Of a DNA stretch of 44,024 nucleotides, positions 26,708-37,118 are shown one piece after another (the first letter of the stretch is position 1; the number at the start of each line of letters is the position of its first letter). Under the pieces are notes generated by a model that saw only the letters and a program-made list of their open reading frames with translations, did no database searches and was not told the DNA's origin. Source of the DNA: Sphingomonas sp. (GTDB lineage Bacteria; Pseudomonadota; Alphaproteobacteria; Sphingomonadales; Sphingomonadaceae). The stretch covers positions 1 through 44,024 of the forward strand of contig NZ_JAPKNM010000022.1 of assembly GCF_026460985.1 (NCBI RefSeq), given 5' to 3'. Made by a program: the position numbers and the translations under genes.

Positions 26708-27175
26708 TCACTCCCGATCCACGCGCGCCGCGAAGCAGCCGCGCTTGGCGTTGTGGACGTGGAGGAAGGCCACCGCCGGATCGGCGAACATCGTCTCGAT
26801 CAGCGGCTCGAGCGCGGTTCCCTCGACCACCTCGGCATCGGTCATCATCGCATCGGCGTCGAACGCCCGGACCGACAGCAGGCGGCACGCGAGCTGCTCG
26901 GGTATCGCATCCTCGAAGCGCGCGGGCGCCTCGGCCCCTTCTTGCACGAAGATCGCATGGCGCGAGCGATAGGGCGTGGCGTCGGGCAGATGCTCGTAGT
27001 TGAGCAGCAGCAGCGCCTCGCCCGGCTCGGCATCCTCCAGCGTCACGCGGCAGGGAAAGCCGGGCTTGCTGTCCGCGGTCATGCGCACGACCTGCTCCGT
27101 GGCGAGCGCTTCGTCCGACATGCCGTAGAGCCGCCGGAACGGCGCGGGATCGAGCCCGGCGATGACGTAGCTCAT
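26708..27175 (-). CDS. DUF1203 protein
   Basis: The 155-residue protein is cytoplasmic-looking, with FPCRVTLEDAEPGEALLLLNYEHLP, SRHAIFVQEG and a C-terminal VHNAKRGCFAARV, which fit DUF1203. Function is unknown. Its ATG overlaps the ada stop by three bases, so it is translationally coupled to ada and may belong to the alkylation response. Confidence 0.78.
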   Translation of the reverse strand: MSYVIAGLDPAPFRRLYGMSDEALATEQVVRMTADSKPGFPCRVTLEDAEPGEALLLLNYEHLPDATPYRSRHAIFVQEGAEAPARFEDAIPEQLACRLLSVRAFDADAMMTDAEVVEGTALEPLIETMFADPAVAFLHVHNAKRGCFAARVDRE

Positions 27176-28212
27176 TCCTCCACTCCTTCGCGCTTGAGCA
27201 GCGTGCGCTTGCGATCCACGCCATAGGCATAGCCACCCATGCTGCCATCGGCCCGCTGCGCGCGATGGCAGGGGATCAGCACCGCGACATGATTGGCGCC
27301 GCACGCGGTCCCCGCGGCACGCACCGCCCGCGGATTGCCGGCCTCGGCGGCGAGCTGGGCGTAGCTGCGAGTCTCCCCGGCCGGGATCGCGCGCAGCGCC
27401 TGCCACACCGCTTCCTGGAAGGCGGTCCCCTGCACGTCGAGCGGCAGATCCATGTCGCGCCCCGGCGTCTCGACCTCGCGGACCACCCGCGCCGCGAGAG
27501 TGGCGAGCGCCGCCCCGCCCGGCGCGATCTCCGCCGCCGGGAAGCGCCGCGCGAGCGCGAACTGGTCCTCGTCGAAAGCGACGCGGCACAGCCCCTTGTC
27601 GGTCGCCGCGATCAGCAGCGGCCCCAGGCTGGTCTCGGCGATCGTCCAGCGGATCGTCACGCCGGCGCCGCCGCGCTTCCACGCGCTCGGCGTCATGCCG
27701 AGCCGGGCATTGGCGGTCTCGTAGAAGCGGCTGGGCGCGGCATAGCCCGCCTCGTAGATGGCGTCGGTCACACGCTCCTCCTCGGTCAGCGCGGCGGCGG
27801 CGCGGCGCGCGCGCAGCCCCCGAGCATAAGCGGCCGGAGTCACGCCGGTCCCGCGCTTGAACAGCCGCTGGAAATGGTGCGGCGCATAGCCAACGCGGCT
27901 GGCGAGTTCCTCGAGGCCCAGCGGCTCTTCCGCCGCCTCGATCAGCGCCACTGCCTCGGCAACCGCGATCCGATCGCGGCTCACTTCGTCGGGCTTGCAG
28001 CGAAGGCAGGCGCGGAAGCCCGCTTCCCGCGCGGCGTCCGCATCGGGGTAAAAGAGCACGTTCTCGCGCTTCGGCCGCCGCGCGGGGCAGGTCGGCTTGC
28101 AATAGATGCCCGTGGTGGTCACCGCCACGATGAAGCGCCCCTCATAAGCGCGGTCGCGCGCGTCGAAGGCCGCCCAGGCGGTGTCGTCGCTGATGGCCTG
28201 CTGGTTGCTCAT
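27172..28212 (-). CDS. ada: Ada: methylation-sensing activator and O6-methylguanine-DNA methyltransferase
   Basis: Ada repairs methyl lesions and activates the adaptive response. In this 346-residue protein the N-terminal zinc site has cysteines at 38, 42, 69 and 72, the same positions as in E. coli Ada. An AraC-type HTH follows (LASRVGYAPHHFQRLFKRGTGVTP and VTDAIYEAGYAAPSRFYE). The C-terminal methyltransferase has the acceptor cysteine C315 in PCHR. The start at 28212 leaves the zinc domain complete; the longer frame upstream is non-coding. The family's known self-activation by N-terminal methylation should apply because all four cysteines are intact. Confidence 0.95.
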   Translation of the reverse strand: MSNQQAISDDTAWAAFDARDRAYEGRFIVAVTTTGIYCKPTCPARRPKRENVLFYPDADAAREAGFRACLRCKPDEVSRDRIAVAEAVALIEAAEEPLGLEELASRVGYAPHHFQRLFKRGTGVTPAAYARGLRARRAAAALTEEERVTDAIYEAGYAAPSRFYETANARLGMTPSAWKRGGAGVTIRWTIAETSLGPLLIAATDKGLCRVAFDEDQFALARRFPAAEIAPGGAALATLAARVVREVETPGRDMDLPLDVQGTAFQEAVWQALRAIPAGETRSYAQLAAEAGNPRAVRAAGTACGANHVAVLIPCHRAQRADGSMGGYAYGVDRKRTLLKREGVEE

Positions 28213-28320
28213 GCAGCCGATATAGGCCTGCCCGCCCGGCGCTACATCCCGCGGCTTGCGGTCAAAGCGGAAGCATAAACTCGGACAAGACCCTTGCCCT
28301 TCGCGCCGCCACGCGCCACC

Positions 28321-28332
28321 GTTAGCGCTAAC
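28321..28332. promoter_or_regulatory. LacI-type operator (xyl-box-like palindrome)
   Basis: GTTAGCGCTAAC is a perfect 12-bp palindrome 39 bp upstream of the transporter ATG. With its right flank it reads CGTTAGCGCTAACA, which I score as 12 of 14 matches to the Xanthomonas xyl-box TGGTAGCGCTAACA as I recall it. The downstream genes (uronate-type transporter and beta-xylosidase) fit xylan control. No LacI regulator lies in the window. Confidence 0.65.
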
Positions 28333-28370
28333 AGCCCTCCGCACGCAGGGAAGGCGCAAGGGAGAGGCGC

Positions 28371-29861
28371 ATGAGCTTCTGGCAACGGACCCGCGCACTG
28401 CGCTGGTGGATCATCGCGATCGTGATGCTCGGCACGATCATCAACTATCTCGTGCGCCAGACGCTCGGGGTGGTCGTCGCGACCGATGCCTTCCAGGCCG
28501 ACGTGCCGATGACCAAGGAGCAGTATAGCTGGGTCACTGGCGTCTTCCAGGCCTTCATCATGCTCCAGCCGGTGGTCGGCTATATCCTCGATCGCAGCGG
28601 GCTGCGCAGCGGCATGGCGATCTTCGCCACCGCCTGGGGCCTGCTCACCTTCGCGCATGGCTGGGTGACGAGTTGGCAGGGGCTGGCGGTGCTGCGCGCC
28701 GGGCTGGGCTTTGCCGAGGGTACCTCGCACACCGCGGGGCTCAAGGTCGTCTCCGAATGGTTCCCGGCGCGCGAGCGCGGACTGGCCGGCGGCATCTACA
28801 ATCTCGGCGCCTCGGCAGGCATCGCACTGGCCGGCCCGATCGTCGCGGTCGCGATCGTCTGGTGGAACTGGCGCGCGGCCTTCTACGTCGCGGGCGGCCT
28901 CGCTCTGCTCTGGGTAGTGCTCTGGCTGCTCTATTATCGGTCGCCCGAAGAGCATCGCACCGTCTCCACCGAGGAGCTGGCGCTGATCCGTTCCGGGCAG
29001 GAGGCGCATGTCCAGGCGAGCGCCGATGCGAAGCCGCCGGTGCTGTCGCTACTCGGGCGCCGGAACTTCTGGGGCATCGCCCTTCCCCGCTTCCTCGCGG
29101 ACCCGACCTGGGCGACGCTCACCTTCTGGCTGCCGCTCTATCTGAGCGAGGTGCGCGGCTTCGATCTGGGCGAGTTGGCGATCGCGGTGGTCCTCCCCTT
29201 CGTCGCCGCCGATATCGGCTGTCTGTTCGGCCCGGCTCTGGTGCTCTGGCTCGAGCGCCGCGGCATCGCACTGATCGACGCGCGGCGCTGGACCTTCACC
29301 CTGGGCGCGCTGCTGATGACGAGCATGATCTTCGTCGGCGGCGTCACCAGCCCCTATATGGCGGTGGCGCTGCTCAGCATCGGCGCCTTCGCGCACCAGA
29401 CCCTGTCGGTCACCTGCATCACCATGGCGAGCGACCTGTTCCGCCGCAACGAAGTCGGGACGGTCGCCGGGATGGCGGGAACCATGGCCAATCTGGGCGT
29501 GCTGATCTTCACTTTGCTGATCGGCGCGCTCGTCGTCCGCATCGGCTATGATCCGTTCTTCATCGCGCTCGGCGTGCTCGATCTGATCGCGGCGGCCTTG
29601 CTCTGGACCCTGGTGCGCAAGCCCGGCGAGGACCAGGGCCGCGAGAGCGGCTGGATCCCGATCCTGCTCGGCGCGATCCTGTCGGGCGGGCTCACGCTCT
29701 TCTATTCGAGCGGGATCGCACCGGCGCAGTGCGGCTTCTTCACCAGCTTCAGCGCGTGCGAGGTGCCGATCGCGATGCGCGGCATCTGGGGCTTCGGTCT
29801 CGCGCTCGCTCTGCTCGGGATCGTCATCGAAATCCGCGCCCGGAGGAACCGGCCCCTATGA
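28371..29861 (+). CDS. MFS transporter, anion:cation symporter family, probably hexuronate
   Basis: The 496-residue protein has about 12 hydrophobic segments. NYLVRQTLGVVVATDAF matches the ExuT-type NYxxRxxxGVxxP region, FAEGTSHTAGLKVVSEWFPARERGLAGGIYN is the conserved helix 4-5 block of the ACS family, and WWNWRAAFYV is typical. GGGAGAGG lies just upstream of the ATG. Its TGA overlaps the ATG of the beta-xylosidase gene, so both serve one pathway. Import of glucuronate or aldouronate released from glucuronoxylan is the best guess, supported by the operator and the partner gene. Confidence 0.85.
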   Translation: MSFWQRTRALRWWIIAIVMLGTIINYLVRQTLGVVVATDAFQADVPMTKEQYSWVTGVFQAFIMLQPVVGYILDRSGLRSGMAIFATAWGLLTFAHGWVTSWQGLAVLRAGLGFAEGTSHTAGLKVVSEWFPARERGLAGGIYNLGASAGIALAGPIVAVAIVWWNWRAAFYVAGGLALLWVVLWLLYYRSPEEHRTVSTEELALIRSGQEAHVQASADAKPPVLSLLGRRNFWGIALPRFLADPTWATLTFWLPLYLSEVRGFDLGELAIAVVLPFVAADIGCLFGPALVLWLERRGIALIDARRWTFTLGALLMTSMIFVGGVTSPYMAVALLSIGAFAHQTLSVTCITMASDLFRRNEVGTVAGMAGTMANLGVLIFTLLIGALVVRIGYDPFFIALGVLDLIAAALLWTLVRKPGEDQGRESGWIPILLGAILSGGLTLFYSSGIAPAQCGFFTSFSACEVPIAMRGIWGFGLALALLGIVIEIRARRNRPL

Positions 29862-31489
29862 TCCGCAACCCGATCCTGCCGGGGTTCAACCCCGATCCCT
29901 CGATCTGCCGCGTCGGCGACGATTATTACATCGCCACCTCGACCTTCGAATGGTTCCCCGGCGTCCAGATCCATCATTCGCGCGATCTCGCCAACTGGCG
30001 GCTGATCGGCCGCCCGCTCAATCGCGCGAGCCAGCTCGACATGCGCGGCGATCCCGACAGCTGCGGCGTCTGGGCGCCCGACATCAGCCACGACGGGGAG
30101 CGCTTCTGGCTGATCTACACCGATGTGAAGCGCTATGGCCGCACCACCGTCGGCGGCGCATCGGGCGCGAGCCTGCGCGATTTCCACAATTACCTGGTCA
30201 GCTGCGAGCGCGTGGATGGCGACTGGTCCGATCCCGTCCATATCAATTCCAGCGGCTTCGATCCCTCGCTGTTCCACGACGAGGACGGCCGCAAATATGT
30301 GCTCAACCAGCTCTGGGACCACCGCCCCGGCCGCAGTCGCTTCGCCGGCATCGTCCTGCAGGAATATTCGCCCGAGCAAGGCCGGCTGGTCGGCGCGCGG
30401 ACCAACATCTTCCCCGGCACGTCGCTCGGCCTCACCGAGGCGCCGCATCTCTACAAGAGGAACGGCTGGTACTATCTGCTCGTCGCGGAGGGCGGGACCG
30501 GCTGGAACCACGCGGTGACGATGGCCCGATCGCGCAACCTGCGCGGCCCCTACGGGCTCCATCCCGACGGCCAGATCCTCACCAGCCGCACTCGCCCCGA
30601 CGCGCCGCTCCAGCGCGCGGGCCATGCCGATCTGGTCGAGACGCCGACCGGCGAGACCTGGATGGTCTATCTCTGCGGCCGCCCGCTCCCCAATCGCGGC
30701 CGGTGCGTGCTCGGTCGCGAGACCGCGATCCAGCCCATGCGCTGGGGCGACGATGGCTGGCTCTACACCGAAGATCGCAGCGGCATGCCGGTGCTCGAGG
30801 CGCCCGCGCTCGGCGTCCCGCCGTCGCCTGCGCGCGAGACCGAGGTTCGCTACGATTTCGACAGCACCGAACTCCCGCTCGACCTGCAATGGCTCCGCAC
30901 CCCCGAGCCCGACCGCATCTTCAGCCTGACAGCGCGTCCAGGCCACCTCCGCCTCCACGGCCGCGAGACGATCGGCAGCCTGTTCACCCAGGCGCTGGTC
31001 GCGCGGCGCCAGCAGGATTTCTGCTACTCGGCCTCCTGCGCGATGGAATTCGCACCCGAGCATTTCCAACAGGCCGCGGGGCTCGTCGCTTATTACAACG
31101 GCAGCAAGTTCCATTACGTCCATGTCAGCCACGACGAGGCGATCGGCCGCCATATCCGCGTGATGTCCGCGCTCCCCGATTCACCCCAGGCCGATGCCTT
31201 CACCGCGCCGATCGCTATCCCCGAGGGCCGGATCGAGCTGCGCGTCGAAGTGGATTACGAGCGCCTTCGCTTCGCCTTCCGTATCGAGGGCGCCGACTGG
31301 ACCTGGCTTCCCGAACAGTTCGACTCGAGCATCCTCTCGGACGAAGCGACGCAGCCGGGCCTGCCCAACTTCACCGGCGCGTTCGTGGGAATGGCCTGCC
31401 AGGACATGGCGGGGACAGGCCGTACCGCCGACTTCGACTGGTTCGAATATCGCGAGCGGGCCTATCGGGAGGACCCGACGCGGGGTTAA
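29858..31489 (+). CDS. GH43 beta-xylosidase
   Basis: The 543-residue protein matches the two-domain beta-xylosidase class (XynB-like). The propeller domain has the base D13 (GFNPDPSICR), pKa-modulating D135 (SGFDPSLFHDEDG) and acid E194 (GLTEAPHLYKR). The C-terminal beta-sandwich (about 340-535) ends FVGMACQDMAGTGRTADFDWFEY, typical of this class. No signal peptide is present, so it should cleave xylo-oligosaccharides inside the cell. The start is fixed by the ATGA overlap with the transporter and by GGAGGA 11 bases upstream. Its stop overlaps the stop of a convergent PilZ gene by three bases. Confidence 0.93.
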   Translation: MIRNPILPGFNPDPSICRVGDDYYIATSTFEWFPGVQIHHSRDLANWRLIGRPLNRASQLDMRGDPDSCGVWAPDISHDGERFWLIYTDVKRYGRTTVGGASGASLRDFHNYLVSCERVDGDWSDPVHINSSGFDPSLFHDEDGRKYVLNQLWDHRPGRSRFAGIVLQEYSPEQGRLVGARTNIFPGTSLGLTEAPHLYKRNGWYYLLVAEGGTGWNHAVTMARSRNLRGPYGLHPDGQILTSRTRPDAPLQRAGHADLVETPTGETWMVYLCGRPLPNRGRCVLGRETAIQPMRWGDDGWLYTEDRSGMPVLEAPALGVPPSPARETEVRYDFDSTELPLDLQWLRTPEPDRIFSLTARPGHLRLHGRETIGSLFTQALVARRQQDFCYSASCAMEFAPEHFQQAAGLVAYYNGSKFHYVHVSHDEAIGRHIRVMSALPDSPQADAFTAPIAIPEGRIELRVEVDYERLRFAFRIEGADWTWLPEQFDSSILSDEATQPGLPNFTGAFVGMACQDMAGTGRTADFDWFEYRERAYREDPTRG

Positions 31490-31965
31490 TTGTCGAGGAA
31501 CTGCCGGATCGCGTCGACAAGCTTCTGCTTGCGGGCGTTGCGCGCCGGGACGGCCGGCTGCGGACGCGGTGCTTCGGGCGCCCTCGCAGCCGCGGGCTGG
31601 GCGGGCGCAAGCCGCCTGCGCAGCTCCGCCTCGAGATTGGCGAGCACGTCGGCCTGCCCCTGGAAGGCACGCGCCATCTTGGATTGCGGCAGCGGCACGA
31701 GGAACTCGCAGCCATGGCGGCGGCCCTCGCGCCACACCACCTGCGCCTCGCGCGAACCCGCGCCGGACAGGCCGATCGCGACCAGGGTGCCCGAGGGGAA
31801 TTCCTCGTCCGAGACGAACAGGAAGCCGGTGCGCGAGAAATTGTCGACCAGCACTTCGAACGGCCGGCCGTCGGCGCCGCGCAAGGTGCTCTCGCTCGCG
31901 ACATGGAAGCGGATCGCGCCGCGCGGATCGACTTCGCCAAGGACTTCCAGACGCGCGACCAGCAC
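31486..31965 (-). CDS. PilZ-domain protein (c-di-GMP receptor)
   Basis: The 159-residue protein carries both halves of the c-di-GMP-binding signature: RxxxR at residues 15-19 (RGAIR) and NxSxxG at 42-47 (NFSRTG). The beta-barrel continues to about residue 90 (VVWREGRRHGCEFLVPL). An alanine/proline-rich linker and a basic helix (RKQKLVDAIRQFLDN) follow. The start is GTG 31965 with GAGGA seven bases upstream. It could control motility, adhesion or the Flp pilus, but no direct partner is adjacent. Confidence 0.85.
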   Translation of the reverse strand: MLVARLEVLGEVDPRGAIRFHVASESTLRGADGRPFEVLVDNFSRTGFLFVSDEEFPSGTLVAIGLSGAGSREAQVVWREGRRHGCEFLVPLPQSKMARAFQGQADVLANLEAELRRRLAPAQPAAARAPEAPRPQPAVPARNARKQKLVDAIRQFLDN

Positions 31966-32276
31966 AGCGCTTTCCTCAAAAATACCGGAGTGCCCGGGCT
32001 ACAGCTCGATTGGTTAAGCAATCCTTTCGACCTTGGGTGAGGACCGCGATAACCGGAGCATAAATCGCGCCACATTGACTTATGGCAGCTTTGCTACCAT
32101 ATGGCCGCCCAGCGAGGCATCATGCAGCGTGATCGGACGACAGCCCCAGGGCCACCGTCCCGGCTCTGCCTCGGTTGTTCCACGGCTTCCCTAGTCACGC
32201 GGGTCGTCAATTTTTTGACCCCGCCTTCGTGCGCCCTTTTGTCGTGCGCGCGCCGGCCGTATTCGTAAGGTCCATA
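31966..32276 (+). promoter_or_regulatory. Long upstream region and leader of the RNA helicase gene
   Basis: This 311-bp stretch has no gene. A weak promoter candidate is TTGACT (32075-32080) with CATATG 17 bp downstream. Near 32201-32223, GTCAA-TTTT-TTGAC forms a short hairpin flanked by GGG and CCC, inside what would be a leader of roughly 170 nt. Long structured leaders are common for cold-inducible DEAD-box helicase genes, so control at this level is plausible but not shown. The PilZ promoter must also lie at the left end. Confidence 0.4.
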
Positions 32277-33758
32277 ATGCAATTCAACCAACTCGGTCTC
32301 TCGGAGACCGTTCTCGCCGCGCTTGCCGCCAAGGGTTACAGCGAGGCGACGCCGATCCAGGCGCAGTCGATCCCGTCGCTGCTCGAAGGGCGCGACCTGC
32401 TCGGCATCGCCCAGACCGGCACCGGCAAGACCGCCGCGTTCATGCTCCCGTCGATCGACCGGCTGGTCGCGTCGAACAAGCGTGCCCAGCCGCGCGGCTG
32501 CCGCATGCTCGTGCTCGCGCCGACGCGCGAGCTCGCCAGCCAGATCGCCGACCAGGCCCGGCACTATGCCAAGGGCACCCGGCTTTCGGTCGCCACCATC
32601 TTCGGCGGCACGTCGATCCACAAGAACAAGACCGATCTCGCCCGCGGCGTCGACATCGTCGTCGCCACCCCGGGCCGCCTCGTCGACCTGATGGATCAGC
32701 ATTATGCGATCCTGCTCGGCATCGAGATCCTCGTGCTCGACGAAGCCGACCAGATGATGGATCTCGGCTTCATCCACGCGCTCAAGCGGATCGTCCGCGA
32801 CCTGCCGTCGAAGCGACAGACCCTGTTCTTCTCGGCGACGATGCCCAAGTCGATCCGCGAGCTCGCCGGCCAGTTCATCAAGAACCCGGTCGAAGTGAAG
32901 GTCACGCCCGAGGCGACCACCGCCGAGCGCGTCGAGCAGCACGTCACCTTCGTGGCGCAGGCCGAGAAGCAGGCGCTGCTGACGATCGCGCTGCGCGACG
33001 AGAGCATCGATCGCGCATTGGTCTTCACCCGCACCAAGCACGGCGCCGACCGCGTCGTGCGGCTGCTCGCCGGCAACGGCATCGCGGCGAACGCGATCCA
33101 CGGCAACAAGAGCCAGCCGCAGCGCGAGCGCGCGCTGGGCGAGTTCCGCTCGGGCAAGGTCAAGATCCTCGTCGCGACCGACATCGCCGCGCGCGGCATC
33201 GACGTGTCGGGCGTGAGCCATGTGTTCAACTTCGAGCTGCCCAACGTGCCCGACCAGTATGTCCATCGCATCGGCCGCACCGCGCGTGCCGGCGCGACCG
33301 GCCTCGCCATCAGCTATTGCGCCGATGACGAGCGTCCGTACCTGAAGGACATCGAGAAGCTCACCCGCCAGAAGCTGGTCGTCCAGCCGCTGCCCGAGGG
33401 CTTCGTCAACGAAGCGGCCAAGATCAAGTCGACGAGGGCGCCGACTCCGATGAGCCGCGACGAGCAGAACGGCCGCAACGGCCGCGCGATGCAGCATGGC
33501 CGTCCCGGCGGCGGCCAGCGCCACGGCCAGGGCCAGCGTCAGGGCGAACGCCGCGACGATCGCCCGCGCGGCGACCAGCAGCAGCGCCGCCATGATGCGC
33601 CGCGTCCCGAAGCGAATGGCGAAGCGCGTCCGCGCCGCTTCGACGCGCCGCAGGGCGAGCAGCAGCGCGGCGAGAAGCCCCGCAACTATGCCCGCCCCAA
33701 GGGCAAGTTCCACGCCCGCCCGGCACGCCCGGCGGGTGCCGGCGGCCGCGGGCGCTGA
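32277..33758 (+). CDS. DEAD-box RNA helicase, RhlE-like
   Basis: All superfamily 2 motifs are present in the 493-residue protein: Q motif (GYSEATPIQAQSIP), AQTGTGKT, PTRELA, TPGR, DEAD, SAT and HRIGRTARAG. The C-terminal 110 residues are low-complexity, rich in R, Q and G (RPGGGQRHGQGQRQGERRDDRP), probably an RNA-binding tail. The RhlE/CsdA-like class works in ribosome assembly and RNA turnover. ATG 32277 begins the family's standard N-terminus (MQFNQLGLSE) and has AAGG eight bases upstream. A palindromic repeat follows directly after the stop. Confidence 0.94.
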   Translation: MQFNQLGLSETVLAALAAKGYSEATPIQAQSIPSLLEGRDLLGIAQTGTGKTAAFMLPSIDRLVASNKRAQPRGCRMLVLAPTRELASQIADQARHYAKGTRLSVATIFGGTSIHKNKTDLARGVDIVVATPGRLVDLMDQHYAILLGIEILVLDEADQMMDLGFIHALKRIVRDLPSKRQTLFFSATMPKSIRELAGQFIKNPVEVKVTPEATTAERVEQHVTFVAQAEKQALLTIALRDESIDRALVFTRTKHGADRVVRLLAGNGIAANAIHGNKSQPQRERALGEFRSGKVKILVATDIAARGIDVSGVSHVFNFELPNVPDQYVHRIGRTARAGATGLAISYCADDERPYLKDIEKLTRQKLVVQPLPEGFVNEAAKIKSTRAPTPMSRDEQNGRNGRAMQHGRPGGGQRHGQGQRQGERRDDRPRGDQQQRRHDAPRPEANGEARPRRFDAPQGEQQRGEKPRNYARPKGKFHARPARPAGAGGRGR

Positions 33759-33763
33759 TCAAT

Positions 33764-33896
33764 CAAATCCTCCCCCGCCAGGGGGAGGTGGCATGCGCAG
33801 CATGACGGAGGGGGAGGAAGCACGCCGGCTAGCGATGTGCTTCCTCCCCCTCCGTCGCTTTCAGCGACACCTCCCCCTGGCGGGGGAGGATTGAAG
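33764..33896. repeat. Palindromic repeat, family A, short form (A4)
   Basis: Nearly identical in layout to 3535-3658: outer TCAAATCCTCCCCCGCCAGG and its complement, inner GCATGCGCAGCATGACGGAG. It separates the helicase gene from a convergent gene. Confidence 0.86.
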
Positions 33897-33918
33897 CGGC
33901 CCACAGTGGTACGGCGCT

Positions 33919-34827
33919 CTACCCCCGCCGCCGCTTCGCCCGTTCCCGCGCATCCTCCCGGCCCGCGATCAGCCGGCTCGCGCGCTCGGCGCCCTCGCGG
34001 CCCTCGTTGGCGCCGGCGCGGATCGCGTCCTGATAGAGCGCCACTGCCTTCTCATATTCGCCGCGCTGCTCGGCGCAGAGGCCCAGGTTGAACACTACCG
34101 ATGGGTACCCGGCGGCTTCCACCTGCATCGCCTCCCAACCCCGGCATGCACCCTGCGGATCGCGCTTGGTCAGCTTGACCAGTTCCTTGAAGCGCCCCGC
34201 CGCTTCCTTCGACAGTCCCTTGGTGTTCTCGCGCACGCGGATCTTGTAGGTGTCGACATGCGGCACGATGTCGCCGCGCAGCGATCCCGCGATGTCGTGG
34301 ATCGCGCCCTCGATCACATCCTCCGTGGTGCGCGCCGGGCTATCGCCGCGGCACCATTCGACTTCGTCGCGGAAGGGCTTGGGCTGCGAATAGAGGATGC
34401 GACCGTCGGTGTTGCGGACGATGCGGATGTCGGCCTTGACGTCGATGATCCGGCGCTTGCACCGAACCTCGACCTGCTCCTCCTTGAGGCATTTGCCCTT
34501 GTCGTCCTTGGAGACGCACTGCTTCTCCTTCCTGGTGAAGCTGCTCTCGTCGACACCCGAGTTGACGCTTCCCGAGATCGCGCCCTCGGCGGTGTCGCGA
34601 CCGGTGCGGCCGCCGAGCAGCTCGAACTGGCTGCCGCCGAGCGCGCGCTCGATCGCGATCTGCAGCGCCGTGCCGTCGCTCCCGCCGAAGCGATCGACCG
34701 AAATCGATTCGAGGAAGCTCGCCTCGCGATGGTTCGCGGGGAATTCCCCGGTGACTTCCAGCACTTCGGCCTGTGCGAGTCCCGCCCATGCCAGCGCGCC
34801 CGCCAGCAGCAATGCCTTGCGCTTCAT
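33919..34827 (-). CDS. Secreted protein of unknown function with TPR-like C-terminus
   Basis: The 302-residue protein has a signal peptide (MKRKALLLAGALAWAGLAQA). The middle part has a cysteine-bearing, charged segment (KEKQCVSKDDKGKCLKEEQVEVRCKRR) and a predicted beta strand pair ending in another cysteine. The last 80 residues contain one clear TPR-like unit (YPSVVFNLGLCAEQRGEYEKAVALYQDAIRAG). GGGGGGAAAG directly precedes ATG 34827. It is divergent from the ATP synthase operon. The family is not recognised; four or more cysteines suggest disulfides in the periplasm. Confidence 0.72.
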   Translation of the reverse strand: MKRKALLLAGALAWAGLAQAEVLEVTGEFPANHREASFLESISVDRFGGSDGTALQIAIERALGGSQFELLGGRTGRDTAEGAISGSVNSGVDESSFTRKEKQCVSKDDKGKCLKEEQVEVRCKRRIIDVKADIRIVRNTDGRILYSQPKPFRDEVEWCRGDSPARTTEDVIEGAIHDIAGSLRGDIVPHVDTYKIRVRENTKGLSKEAAGRFKELVKLTKRDPQGACRGWEAMQVEAAGYPSVVFNLGLCAEQRGEYEKAVALYQDAIRAGANEGREGAERASRLIAGREDARERAKRRRG

Positions 34828-34940
34828 CTTTCCCCCCAATTCTATCCCCGCGCCCCTAGAGCATCATCTCCGCGTCCGCTTGTCCAGAGGAGTCGGGTTG
34901 CATCCCCGTGACACCGATGCTAACCGCGCCGCGACCCATC

Positions 34941-34970
34941 GGGGCGCCCTTCCAGGCGTGCCCCTTTTTT
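34941..34970 (+). terminator. Intrinsic-terminator-like hairpin in the atp leader
   Basis: GGGGC-GCC (34941 onward), loop CTTCCA, then GGC-GT-GCCCC (34955-34964) followed by six T residues (34965-34970). It lies 43 bp before the atpH start, and no plus-strand gene lies within 1.1 kb upstream. A further GGGGC at 34975-34979 could pair with the same GCCCC and break the hairpin. It could be an attenuator; this is inference. Confidence 0.5.
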
Positions 34971-35012
34971 GCATGGGGCCAATTCCGAACCCTCCAAGAG
35001 GAACCGACACGC

Positions 35013-37108
<2,096 letters not shown>

Positions 37109-37118
37109 TCGGACGCCG

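Noticed and set aside
34908..35012. ATG-initiated extension of atpH
   Set aside because: It would add 35 residues unlike any delta subunit and would be translated through the terminator-like hairpin.
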